From positions 6,947,501 to 7,011,500 of the forward strand of contig NZ_CP063374.1 in assembly GCF_015160875.1 (NCBI RefSeq): DNA of 64,000 nucleotides, written 5' to 3'. This document shows, in pieces, positions 1 through 7,464 of this stretch. The notes beneath the pieces are model-generated. The model was not told the origin of the DNA, did no database searches, and was given only the letters and a program-made list of their open reading frames with translations. Origin of the DNA: Streptomyces chromofuscus (GTDB lineage Bacteria; Actinomycetota; Actinomycetes; Streptomycetales; Streptomycetaceae). Each line of letters opens with the position of its first letter. Position 1 is the first letter of the stretch. A program made the translations under genes and the position numbers.

Positions 1-487
1 CTCCCTCGTCACCGCCTCGGCCCTCCTCGACGTCCTCACCCGCGAGGAGGTCGACACCCTCGCCGCCGCCTGCGCGGGCGCCGGCTGCCCGGCGCTGCTG
101 ACCCTCTCCGTGGCCGGCCGCGTCGACCTCACCCCCAAGCTCCCGCTCGACGCGGAGATCACCGAGGCGTTCAACGCCCACCAGCGCCGTACCGGCCTGC
201 TGGGCCCGGACGCGGTCACGGCGGCGTGCGAGGCGTTCGCCGGGCACGGCGCGACCGTCCACCTGCGACCGAGCCCTTGGCGGCTCGGTCCCGACGAGGC
301 CGGGCTGACCGCCCAGTGGCTGCGCGGCTGGGTCGGCGCCGCCGTCGAACAGCGGCCGGAACTCGCGGCACCGGCCCAGAAGTACCTGGCCGCTCGCCTG
401 GCGTCCTGCGCGACCGGCGAGTTGCGCGTCACCGTCCACCACACCGACCTGCTCGCGCTGGCCCGCCCGACCGGCGGGTCGTCATGA
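1..487 (+). CDS. Class I SAM-dependent methyltransferase, C-terminal part (5' end outside window)
   Basis: The reading frame is open from the first bases of the window to the TGA at 485-487, so only the C-terminal ~160 residues are present. The stretch SLVTASALLDVLTREEV at the very start resembles the region after the SAM-binding core of class I methyltransferases (post-motif LxTASALLDxL). The N-terminal motif I lies outside. Its stop overlaps the ATG of the next gene (ATGA at 484-487), so the two are translationally coupled and belong to one rightward operon. From memory, the related S. coelicolor neighbourhood also has pterin-synthase-like and glycosyltransferase genes upstream, but they are not visible here. 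Substrate unknown. The family call is moderately secure, function is not. Confidence 0.7.
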   Translation, partial: SLVTASALLDVLTREEVDTLAAACAGAGCPALLTLSVAGRVDLTPKLPLDAEITEAFNAHQRRTGLLGPDAVTAACEAFAGHGATVHLRPSPWRLGPDEAGLTAQWLRGWVGAAVEQRPELAAPAQKYLAARLASCATGELRVTVHHTDLLALARPTGGSS

Positions 488-1641
488 GCGCGCCGACGGT
501 GAGCGCCCCGACGGGCAGTGCCCCGAGCGTGTCAGCGCCGCCGGCCCCTGCCCCGAGGCCGCCCGAATCCGTCCCGCCGCGCACCCGTCCCCGTCTCACC
601 GCCCGCGCCCTGCGCACCCACCTCGGCACCCTCGCCGGCGTCGCGATCCTCGCCGTCCTGCTGTGGCGGACGGGCACCGGCGTCCTGCTGGACGGGCTGC
701 GCCGGATCGACGCCCTCACGCTGCTGGCGGCCCTCGGCGTCGGCCTGGTCACCACCGCGTTCAGCGCCTGGCGTTGGCAGCTGGTGGCGCGCGGCCTGCG
801 CATCCGGCTGTCCTTCGGACCCGCGCTGGCCGACTACTACCGGGCCCTGTTCCTCAACGCAGCCCTCCCCGGCGGCGTCCTCGGCGACGTGCACCGGGCC
901 GTACGGCACGGGCAGAGCACCGGCGACCTCGGCCGCGGCGTCCGCTCGGTCGTCCTCGAACGGGCCGCCGGGCAGATCGTGCTGGCCGTCGTCGGGTCGG
1001 CCGTCCTGCTGACCGTCCCGTCCCCGGTGCTCGCCGGGACCCGGCACGTGCTGTTGCTGCTGACGTGCGCCGCGGCCGGCGCCCTCGCGATCGGCCTCGC
1101 CCTGCGCATGAACCGGACGCCCGCCGCCCGCCGGCGCCGCGCCCTGCTCGACGAGGCCCGCGAGGCGTTGCTGTCCCGCCGCAACGGACCCGGCGTCATC
1201 GGCTCGTCCGTCGTCGTCCTCGCGGGATACGTGGCGATGTTCCTGCTCGCCGCCCGCGTCACCGGCACCACCGCGTCCCCGGCCGTGCTGCTGCCGCTCG
1301 CGCTGCTCGCCCTGCTCGCGATGAGCCTGCCGCTCAACGTCGGCGGATGGGGGCCGAGGGAGGGCGTCACCGCCTGGGCGTTCGGCGCCGCGGGGCTGGG
1401 CGCGGACAACGGACTGGCCGTCGCGGTCGTGTACGGCGTGCTGAGTCTCGTGGCGAGCCTGCCCGGCGTCCTCGTCCTCGTGGCCCGCTGGTCCGCGGGC
1501 CTGAGGCGGACACCGGGCTATTCCGCGGCGGTCAGCAGCGAGAAATACGCCCCGAACGATTCCGCGAGACTCGCCAGCAGCGCCTTCCCCTTTTCCGCGT
1601 CCCCCAGCGAAGGGCGGCCTATGACTCCCGAATCGGTATAG
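484..1641 (+). CDS. Flippase-like integral membrane protein (lysylphosphatidylglycerol synthase TM-domain / UPF0104 family)
   Basis: 385 residues from the ATG at 484, which overlaps the upstream stop (ATGA). A proline/serine/alanine-rich cytosolic head of ~35 residues is followed by six to eight hydrophobic segments. Family-like motifs are ALPGGVLGDVHRA in the first half and LPLNVGGWGPREG near residue 280. Relatives are proposed lipid or lipid-linked-sugar flippases; the substrate here is unknown. The last ~47 residues after VLVARWSAGL look unlike the family because the frame runs 124 bp into the 3' end of the convergent creatininase-family gene. Either the stop was lost or the tail is tolerated. 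Operon position next to a methyltransferase suggests export or membrane processing of a locus product. Confidence 0.8.
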   Translation: MSAPTVSAPTGSAPSVSAPPAPAPRPPESVPPRTRPRLTARALRTHLGTLAGVAILAVLLWRTGTGVLLDGLRRIDALTLLAALGVGLVTTAFSAWRWQLVARGLRIRLSFGPALADYYRALFLNAALPGGVLGDVHRAVRHGQSTGDLGRGVRSVVLERAAGQIVLAVVGSAVLLTVPSPVLAGTRHVLLLLTCAAAGALAIGLALRMNRTPAARRRRALLDEAREALLSRRNGPGVIGSSVVVLAGYVAMFLLAARVTGTTASPAVLLPLALLALLAMSLPLNVGGWGPREGVTAWAFGAAGLGADNGLAVAVVYGVLSLVASLPGVLVLVARWSAGLRRTPGYSAAVSSEKYAPNDSARLASSAFPFSASPSEGRPMTPESV

Positions 1642-2273
1642 GCGGACATACCCAGGCTGAGCAGATGACGGCGGTCGTCCGCGACGAAATCGGCGGTCTC
1701 GTGACCGGGCCTGACCCATTCCGGATGAGTGTGCAGAAGAACGGAGGTCTCGATTTCCCCCGCGTGCATGTCGGTGAGCAGCGAGGTCCGCACCCCGGCC
1801 CGCTCCCGCGCCGTCTCCCAGTCCTCCGCGGCCGGGAACAACGCCATGTGCTCACCGCGCGCGGAGGATTCCTGAACGACGTTTCCCAGGACATAGTTTC
1901 CGCCGTGCCCGTTGACGAGGACCAGCGCCTCGACGCCGGACCGGCGCAGCGAGTCGGCGATGTCCCGTATCACCGCGTGCAGGGTCACCGAGGAAATGCT
2001 CACCGTCCCCGGCCAGGCCGCGTGCTCGTGCGAGCAGGAGATCGTCACCGGAGGAAGGAGGTGCACCGGGTACGTGTCGGCTATCTCCCGCGCGACGGCG
2101 CAGGCGACGAGCGTGTCGGTCGCCAACGGAAGGTACGGGCCGTGCTGTTCGAAACTCCCCACGGGGAGGACGGCGACCTGCCATGAGACATCGGCGCCCC
2201 GCTTCCGTACGTCTTCCGTGGTGTCCGCCGGCAGCAGACCGTGTGCCGCCGACCGCATACCCGCATCGCTCAT
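1518..2273 (-). CDS. Creatininase-family amidohydrolase, candidate FAPy deformylase
   Basis: 251 residues. Creatininase-fold metal ligands are present: GSFEQHGPYLPLATDT (E42, H44, D53), VNGHGGN (H123) and HAGEIETS (residues 170-177). The start at 2273 has a GAAAGG-type Shine-Dalgarno and lies only 37 bp from the start of the divergent cyclohydrolase. In archaea a creatininase-family enzyme (ArfB, MJ0116) removes formate from the formylated pyrimidine (FAPy) that follows GTP ring opening. Since the divergent neighbour is a cyclohydrolase of the FAPy-forming type, a deformylase or related amidohydrolase role is a reasonable inference, not proven. True creatinine hydrolysis and peptide cleavage (as by MftE) are alternatives. 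The 3' end overlaps the convergent membrane protein by 124 bp. Confidence 0.82.
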   Translation of the reverse strand: MSDAGMRSAAHGLLPADTTEDVRKRGADVSWQVAVLPVGSFEQHGPYLPLATDTLVACAVAREIADTYPVHLLPPVTISCSHEHAAWPGTVSISSVTLHAVIRDIADSLRRSGVEALVLVNGHGGNYVLGNVVQESSARGEHMALFPAAEDWETARERAGVRTSLLTDMHAGEIETSVLLHTHPEWVRPGHETADFVADDRRHLLSLGMSAYTDSGVIGRPSLGDAEKGKALLASLAESFGAYFSLLTAAE

Positions 2274-2310
2274 CGTTCACGGCCTTTCGTCTCTGTTGAG
2301 GAACCAGATC

Positions 2311-2970
2311 ATGACAGAAAAAATCGGCGTACTCGGCAAGAAGTCACCGCAGCTCACGGGCGTGGAGCGGGTGGTCAGTTCCCCCCTGCCCACGGTGTAC
2401 GGGGAGTTCCGGGCGGTCGGCTACCTCGACCACGACCGCGGTGACGAGCAAGTGGCCCTGGTCCACGGCGACATCGGCACCGAGGATGTCCTGACCAGGC
2501 TGCACTCCGAGTGCCTGACCGGCGACGCCTTCGGCTCGCAGCACTGCGAGTGCGGCGACCAGCTCGCCTCCGCGCTGCGCGCCGTCGTCGCCGAAGGACG
2601 CGGCGTCGTCGTCTACTTGAGAGGACACGAGGGCCGCGGCATCGGCCTGCTCGCCAAGCTGCGGGCGATGGCCCTGCAGGCGGAGGGCCTGGACACCGTC
2701 GAGGCGAACCTCGCCCTGGGGCTGCCGGTCGACGCCCGCGACTACGGCGTCGCCGCGCGGATCCTTGAGGACCTGGGGGTGCGCTCGGTCCGCCTGATGT
2801 CCAACAACCCGCGCAAGCGGGAGGCGCTGCTCGAGCACGGCATCAAGGTCGCCGAACAGGTTCCACTGCTGATACCGCCGTGCGAGAGCAACATCACCTA
2901 TCTGCGGACCAAGCGGGAGCGGCTGGACCACCACCTGCCCCATCTGGACGCCGTGGCGCACTGGTCCTGA
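2311..2970 (+). CDS. GTP cyclohydrolase II-like enzyme with Met120 (FAPy-forming type)
   Basis: 219 residues from the ATG at 2311, preceded by a GAGGA Shine-Dalgarno. The zinc site is intact (HSECLTGDAFGSQHCEC: C68, C79, C81), as is the GTP-handling RGHEGRGIGLL segment at 104-114. Canonical GTP cyclohydrolases II have LRAYALQ; here it is LRAMALQ, with Met at residue 120. For S. coelicolor SCO6655, Met120 was reported to stop the reaction at 2-amino-5-formylamino-6-ribosylaminopyrimidinone phosphate, and Met120Tyr restored normal product. The same residue number indicates an orthologue. It is therefore unlikely to serve riboflavin synthesis directly. No 3,4-dihydroxybutanone-phosphate synthase domain is fused. 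A longer in-frame start at 1912 would run through the creatininase gene and was not used. Confidence 0.92.
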   Translation: MTEKIGVLGKKSPQLTGVERVVSSPLPTVYGEFRAVGYLDHDRGDEQVALVHGDIGTEDVLTRLHSECLTGDAFGSQHCECGDQLASALRAVVAEGRGVVVYLRGHEGRGIGLLAKLRAMALQAEGLDTVEANLALGLPVDARDYGVAARILEDLGVRSVRLMSNNPRKREALLEHGIKVAEQVPLLIPPCESNITYLRTKRERLDHHLPHLDAVAHWS

Positions 2971-3029
2971 CCGCGTGCGGACGGTGTCCTGGTGGCAGAC
3001 AGGTGTGACACCCTCCGCCGGGAGGCAGC

Positions 3030-3240
3030 GTGCACGTGGTCCGTGAGGCGTCCGTCGTCGTCATCGGCGGCGGCGTGATGGGCACCGGCATCGCCTTGCG
3101 CGATGGCCCGGTGCGTCTCCCGTCCGCCGGCCGTGGGGGTGCGGCACATCCTGGACGGCTCGCTGCCGCCGGGCCTCGGCCGGGCCGCCGGGACGGCGGC
3201 CCGGTCCGAGGAGTGGCTGGACGAACTCGCCCGCGGCTGA
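3030..3240 (+). pseudogene. Remnant of an FAD-dependent oxidoreductase gene
   Basis: A GTG at 3030 with a GGGAGGC Shine-Dalgarno begins HVVREASVVVIGGGVMGTG, the N-terminal beta-alpha-beta dinucleotide-binding motif (GxGxxG) of glycine/sarcosine-oxidase-like flavoproteins. Similarity stops after about 26 residues. From ~3103 a different frame (45 codons ending TGA at 3238-3240, tail EEWLDELARG) looks like the end of some other coding sequence. The simplest reading is an internal deletion that fused a 5' stub to a 3' scrap. It sits 60 bp after the cyclohydrolase stop, so a flavin-dependent enzyme may once have been part of that locus. Confidence 0.55.
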
Positions 3241-3247
3241 ATCCCGA

Positions 3248-4483
3248 TCACTCGTCCTTGACGGCGTCGTGCACCAGTTGCTTCAGGTCCCGGAACATCG
3301 TGTGCGAGGTGCGCGGCCGTACCTGCGTCATGAACTGCACCGTCAGATCCCGGCCCGGGTCGACCCAGAACGTCGTGGTCGCCACCCCGCTCCAGCCGAA
3401 GGCGCCGAGCCCGGCCGGGGCGAGCGTGCGGGCCGGGTCGATCACCACGGAGACGCCGAGCCCGAAGCCGACGCCGTCGTTGCCGGGCTCGTCGTGGGCC
3501 GGGCGGCTGCCGAAGGAGCGCAGGTCGGCGCCGTCCGGCAACTGGTTGGTGGTCATCATGTCAACGGTCCCGGGCGTGAGCAGCCGGACCCCGTCGAGTT
3601 CGCCGCGGCGGCGCAGCAGCTCCATGAAGCGGTGCACGTCGTACGCGCTCGCCACCATGCCGCCGCTGCCCGACAGGAACCGCGGTCGGCCCCGCAGCGG
3701 CAGTCCGGGGATCGGTTCGATCCCGGTGCCGTCCTCCTTCTCCCCGTACATCTCGGCCAGCCGGACCGCCTGTTCGTCGCTGACCTCGAAGCCGGCGTCC
3801 GCCATCCCCAGCGGGCGGAAGATCCGCTCGGCGAGGTGCACGTCGAGCGGCTGCCCGGAGACCACCTCGATGACCCGGCCGAGCACGTTGCTGGCGACGG
3901 AGTAGTTCCACTGCGTGCCCGGATCGAACTGCAACGGCAGGCTCGCGTACACGTCGATCGTCTCGGCCAGGTCCGCGCCGGGCGGCACCGACGACTCCAG
4001 TCCGGCGTCGCGGTAGAGGGCGTCGACGGGATGGGTGTGGTAGAAGCCGAAGGTCAGACCCGAGGTGTGGGTCATCAGGTGCCGGATCAGTATGGGCCCC
4101 GACGCCGGGCGGGTACGGATGTCCGCGCCGGAGCCGCTCTCGTACACCCGCGCGTCGGCGAAGGCCGGCAGATGCCGGGCGACCGGGTCGTCCAGCGACA
4201 GCCTGCCCTCCTCCACCAGCATCAGCGCGGCCACCGAGGTGACCGGTTTGGTCATCGAGTAGATCCGCCACAGCGTGTCGGGTTCGACGGGCAGTTGGGC
4301 GGCGATGTCGCGGTGGCCGTGCGTGGTGAGGTGCGCGACCCGGCCGCCGCGCGCGACGGAGACGAGGCAGCCGGGCAGCCGGCCCTCGTCCACGCAGTGG
4401 GCGAAGTGCTGGTCGAGCCGGTCCAGTGCCTTCCCGTCCAGCCCCACCTCGCCCGGTTCCACCTCTTGTCGCAGCAGTGCCAT
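3248..4483 (-). CDS. Serine hydrolase of the class C beta-lactamase / EstB family
   Basis: 411 residues. The nucleophile motif is SMTK (S76, K79) and the second catalytic motif is a Tyr at 194 in NYSVASN, typical for beta-lactamase-fold esterases and D-Ala peptidases. Conserved framing segments LRHLMTHTSGL-like (RHLMTHTSGLTFGF) and a C-terminal GLGVSV...FGWSG stretch are present. No signal peptide is evident, so it is probably cytosolic, and an esterase-type role is likelier than penicillin resistance. The gene faces the PPOX gene across 171 bp (4484-4654) that should hold both promoters, and its 3' end nearly abuts the oxidoreductase remnant. Natural substrate cannot be read from sequence. 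Confidence 0.88.
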   Translation of the reverse strand: MALLRQEVEPGEVGLDGKALDRLDQHFAHCVDEGRLPGCLVSVARGGRVAHLTTHGHRDIAAQLPVEPDTLWRIYSMTKPVTSVAALMLVEEGRLSLDDPVARHLPAFADARVYESGSGADIRTRPASGPILIRHLMTHTSGLTFGFYHTHPVDALYRDAGLESSVPPGADLAETIDVYASLPLQFDPGTQWNYSVASNVLGRVIEVVSGQPLDVHLAERIFRPLGMADAGFEVSDEQAVRLAEMYGEKEDGTGIEPIPGLPLRGRPRFLSGSGGMVASAYDVHRFMELLRRRGELDGVRLLTPGTVDMMTTNQLPDGADLRSFGSRPAHDEPGNDGVGFGLGVSVVIDPARTLAPAGLGAFGWSGVATTTFWVDPGRDLTVQFMTQVRPRTSHTMFRDLKQLVHDAVKDE

Positions 4484-4654
4484 CGCTCTACCTCCGCTCT
4501 CGTTCGTCGAGGTGCGATCGGGAATACCCCGCCCGGGCGCCCTCAGACCTCATCGTCGCGCAGGAACGCGCCGATGGTCCGCAGGAGAGCACCACTGTCC
4601 GCTCGCGGCGGGCGGCCGGGAATGTGCCGACCCGCGGGGCGGGTTGACCGAGGC

Positions 4655-5080
4655 ATGAGTGAGGACGCACTGCTGAAGCTGCTTGCCGAAAGCAACAGTG
4701 GGGTGCTGGTCACCCTCCGGCGCGACGGTCGGCCCCAGTTGTCGAACGTCATGCACGCCTACAGTCCCGACGAGCGGATCATCCGGATCTCGGTCACCGA
4801 CGACCGCGCCAAGACCCGCAACCTGCGCCGCGACCCGCGCGCGTCGTACCACGTGACCACCGCCGACCGCTGGGCCTACACGGTCGTCGACGGAACGGCC
4901 GACCTCACGCCCGTCGCCGCCGACCCGCACGACGACACGGTCGAGGAACTCGTCCGGCTCTACCGCGACATCAGCGGTGAGCACTCCGACTGGGACGACT
5001 ACCGTGCCGCCATGGTCCGCGACCGGCGCCTCGTCATCCGGCTCCGGGTGGAGCGGGCCTACGGCGCTCCGCGGGCCTGA
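4655..5080 (+). CDS. PPOX-class F420-dependent oxidoreductase (flavin/deazaflavin split-barrel)
   Basis: 141 residues starting MSEDALLKLLAESNSGVLVT at the ATG 4655, which has a GAGGC Shine-Dalgarno. The N-terminal NSGVLVTLRRDGRPQLSNV and the later VTDDRAKTRNLRRDPRASYHV are characteristic of the actinobacterial split-barrel PPOX family that binds F420 or FMN. The length matches family members of 130-150 residues. It is expected to be a soluble reductase; the substrate is unknown. The gene appears monocistronic, separated by 160 bp from the next one. Confidence 0.87.
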   Translation: MSEDALLKLLAESNSGVLVTLRRDGRPQLSNVMHAYSPDERIIRISVTDDRAKTRNLRRDPRASYHVTTADRWAYTVVDGTADLTPVAADPHDDTVEELVRLYRDISGEHSDWDDYRAAMVRDRRLVIRLRVERAYGAPRA

Positions 5081-5241
5081 GACCGGCGGCTGGTCGTCTC
5101 CCGCCGGATCGGCCGTGTCGGCTGCCCGCTCACCGCGTGGTGGACGAGCGGGAGACCGGCACACGGGGTACTCGGCGCTTCGGAACGAGGCAAACGCCCG
5201 CCCGGACGGCCGGGGCGGCACTCGCCGGAGAAGAGAGGCTC

Positions 5242-5778
5242 ATGAAGGACCAAGCGCACGCGCACGCGGTTCCCGCGGTCGGCACCGGCACGACCGGCGC
5301 CGACCTGCTGGGCATCTACCTCAACGACCACCTGGCCGGCGCCACCGCGGGCACGGAGCGGGCCCGTTCCCTGGCGGGGGCGCTCCAGGGGTCACCGTCC
5401 GGACCGGCGCTGCGCACCGTCGCGCAGGAGATCGGCGAGGACCGGGCGAGTCTGCTCGCGATCATGGACATGCTCGGCGTTCCGGTACGGCACTACAAGG
5501 TGTCCCTGGCCTGGGCGGCGGAGAGGGTCGGGCGGCTGAAGAGCAACGGGCGCCTGGTCGGCCGTTCGCCGCTGACCTCGCTGGTGGAGCTGGAGTTCCT
5601 GCGGCTCGCCGTGCAGGGCAAGGCCGCCGCGTGGCAGACACTGCGCCGGCTGGCGGACACGGACGGACGGCTCGACGCGCGGCTGCTGGACGAGCTGCTG
5701 GAGCGGGCCGAACGCCAGCAGGCCACCCTGGAGGAACTGCGCCTCGGCCAGGTCACGGAGACCTTCCGGCCGAGCTGA
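5242..5778 (+). CDS. Conserved helical protein of unknown function
   Basis: 178 residues. The ATG at 5242 was chosen over the in-frame start at 5137 because it has a GAGAGG Shine-Dalgarno and the upstream extension is low-complexity arginine/alanine. The sequence is almost entirely predicted helix, with two amphipathic blocks (SLLAIMDMLGVPVRHYKV and RLAVQGKAAAWQTLRRLADT) and a charged C-terminal helix with heptad-like spacing (LDELLERAERQQATLEELR). It vaguely recalls ferritin-like four-helix bundles, but I see no clear ExxH metal site. I do not recognise the family with certainty. A GC-rich repeat tract follows the stop. Confidence 0.75.
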   Translation: MKDQAHAHAVPAVGTGTTGADLLGIYLNDHLAGATAGTERARSLAGALQGSPSGPALRTVAQEIGEDRASLLAIMDMLGVPVRHYKVSLAWAAERVGRLKSNGRLVGRSPLTSLVELEFLRLAVQGKAAAWQTLRRLADTDGRLDARLLDELLERAERQQATLEELRLGQVTETFRPS

Positions 5779-5815
5779 CGGGACCGCGCACCGGCGGTAC
5801 GCCCCGGGCGGGAAA

Positions 5816-5935
5816 GGGCTGTGCCGGGCGGGACGGGACCGCGGGACGGGGCTGTGCCAAGCGGGACGGGACCGCCTCCCGCCCGGACGGGATCGCCTCC
5901 CGCCCGGACGGGACCGCCTCCCGCCCGGACGGGAC
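5816..5935. repeat. Short tandem repeats (27-bp pair and three 21-bp units)
   Basis: Two copies of a 27-bp unit starting GGGCTGTGCC and ending GGGACGGGACCGC lie at 5816-5842 and 5849-5875 (two differences). They are followed by three 21-bp units at 5873-5893, 5894-5914 and 5915-5935 that differ at one base (CGCCTCCCGCCCGGACGGGA plus T or C). The tract lies between two convergent genes. Each unit contains CCCGCCCGG/CCGGACGGG-like self-complementary stretches, so it may fold and act as a terminator, or it may be slippage-generated filler. Confidence 0.75.
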
Positions 5936-5949
5936 CGCGCCGGGCCGCC

Positions 5950-7464
5950 TCAGGGCTGGCCGGCGTGGGTGTGGCTGTGCGAGATCTCGTCGGGGCAGCC
6001 CCGGCCGCCGCCCCCGCGGTCGCACCGCCAGTCCCGTACGGCCAGTGCGAACGCGCCCAGCATCGGCAGCACGCCGCAGGCGACGGCGAGCGCGACGGCG
6101 GACCGGTAGTGCGCCTCGCCTCCGTCGCCGAGAGCCAGGTAGAAGAGGCCGGGCAGCGCCGCCGTACCCACGGCACCGCCCAGTCGCTGGCCCGTCTGCA
6201 GGGCGCCGCCCGCGGCGCCCGCCATCCGCACCGGCACGTCCCGCAGGGTCATCGTCACGTTGGGCGAGATGACACAGCCGCTGCCGAGGCCGCCGAGGAG
6301 CAGTGCCGGAGCCTGCAGCCACGCCGCCGTGTCGGCGGGCGCCCAGCGAAGGACGGCCGCGGCTCCGCCCAGCCCCAGAATGACGGCCGCCAGCCCGCAC
6401 ACCGTCAGCAGCCGTCCCAGTCGCTCCACCAGCCGCCCGGCCACCGCCGCGGCCACGGCCGACCCGACGGCGAACGGCGTCACGGCGAGCCCCGAAGCCA
6501 GCGGTGAGTAAGCCAGCCCGTTCTGGAAGAACAGCGCGAACACCAGCCACACCCCGCTGAAGCCCACGAAGTACAGCGTGGCGATGACGGCGCCCGTGAC
6601 GTACCCGCGCGTCGACGTGGCCAGCCGGGGATCGAGCAGCGGCTGGCCGTGCCGCGCGACGACACGCCGTTCCCAGCGAACGAAGAGCACCAGGAGCGCC
6701 GCCCCCACGGGAAACAGCCACCACAGCGCCCGCACACCGCCGGACTCCGCCAGGACCAGGGGCAGCATGAGCGTCAGCACGCCCGCGCCGAGCAGCGCGA
6801 CGCCGGGCAGGTCCAGCCGTTGCCCGCCGGAGGGCGCCGTCCTGGGCAGCAGGCGCAGGCCGAGGACCAGCGCGACCGCACCGACCGGCACGTTGACGTA
6901 GAAGATCCAGCGCCAGCCCCCGGGGCCGTCCGCGAGCGTGAGGATCAGCCCGCCGACCACCGGGCCGACGGCGCTGGAGAGGCCGACCGTCGCCCCGAAC
7001 AGGCCGAAGGCCCGGCCCCGCTCGGCGCCCCGGAACAGCTGCTGGATGAGCGCGGAGTTCTGTGGTGCCAGGCACCCCGCGCACAGACCCTGGGCGACGC
7101 GGGCCACGACGAGCAGCACGATGGACGGAGCGGCTCCGGCGCAGGCGCTGCACGCCACGAAGCCGCCGAGGGCGACCAGGAAGATGCGGCGCCGGCCGAT
7201 CGCGTCACCGATGCGGCCCGCCGTGACGAGGACCAGGGCGAACGCGAGGGCGTACCCGGAGACGACCCACTGGATCGCGGGCGCCGACGCGTGCAGGTCG
7301 CGCTGCATGGACGGCAGCGCGACCGCGACGATCGTGACGTCCAGCAGACTCATGAACCCGGCCACCAACGTCACCCACAGGGCGCGCCACCGCCTCGGAT
7401 CGGCCCCGGCGGCCCTGCGGCCGGACGGTCCGCCGTTCCCCTCCGCCCGCGCCTTCGCGCTCAT
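5950..7464 (-). CDS. MFS transporter, DHA2 (14-TM, EmrB/QacA-like) family
   Basis: 504 residues from the ATG whose last codon bases overlap the stop of the upstream CtaG-like gene (ATGA, 7462-7466 on the complement). About 14 hydrophobic segments are present. MFS motif A is visible as AGRIGDAIGRRRIFL after TM2, and the antiporter motif C region as GLSSAVGPVVGGL. D42 in FMSLLDVTIVAVALP in TM1 is typical of DHA2 drug/H+ antiporters. Likely a proton-driven exporter of hydrophobic or toxic compounds. Being last in a coupled operon with a DUF2243 and a CtaG-like protein is unusual, so the substrate may relate to copper or oxidase assembly, but that is speculation. Confidence 0.9.
   Translation of the reverse strand: MSAKARAEGNGGPSGRRAAGADPRRWRALWVTLVAGFMSLLDVTIVAVALPSMQRDLHASAPAIQWVVSGYALAFALVLVTAGRIGDAIGRRRIFLVALGGFVACSACAGAAPSIVLLVVARVAQGLCAGCLAPQNSALIQQLFRGAERGRAFGLFGATVGLSSAVGPVVGGLILTLADGPGGWRWIFYVNVPVGAVALVLGLRLLPRTAPSGGQRLDLPGVALLGAGVLTLMLPLVLAESGGVRALWWLFPVGAALLVLFVRWERRVVARHGQPLLDPRLATSTRGYVTGAVIATLYFVGFSGVWLVFALFFQNGLAYSPLASGLAVTPFAVGSAVAAAVAGRLVERLGRLLTVCGLAAVILGLGGAAAVLRWAPADTAAWLQAPALLLGGLGSGCVISPNVTMTLRDVPVRMAGAAGGALQTGQRLGGAVGTAALPGLFYLALGDGGEAHYRSAVALAVACGVLPMLGAFALAVRDWRCDRGGGGRGCPDEISHSHTHAGQP

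Noticed and set aside
1912..2310. Upstream in-frame extension of the cyclohydrolase
   Set aside because: It runs antisense through the creatininase-family gene. The ATG at 2311 has a ribosome site and puts the switch residue at 120 as in the characterised homologue.
5816..5935. Tandem repeats as a CRISPR array
   Set aside because: Units are directly abutting without spacers and no cas genes are present.
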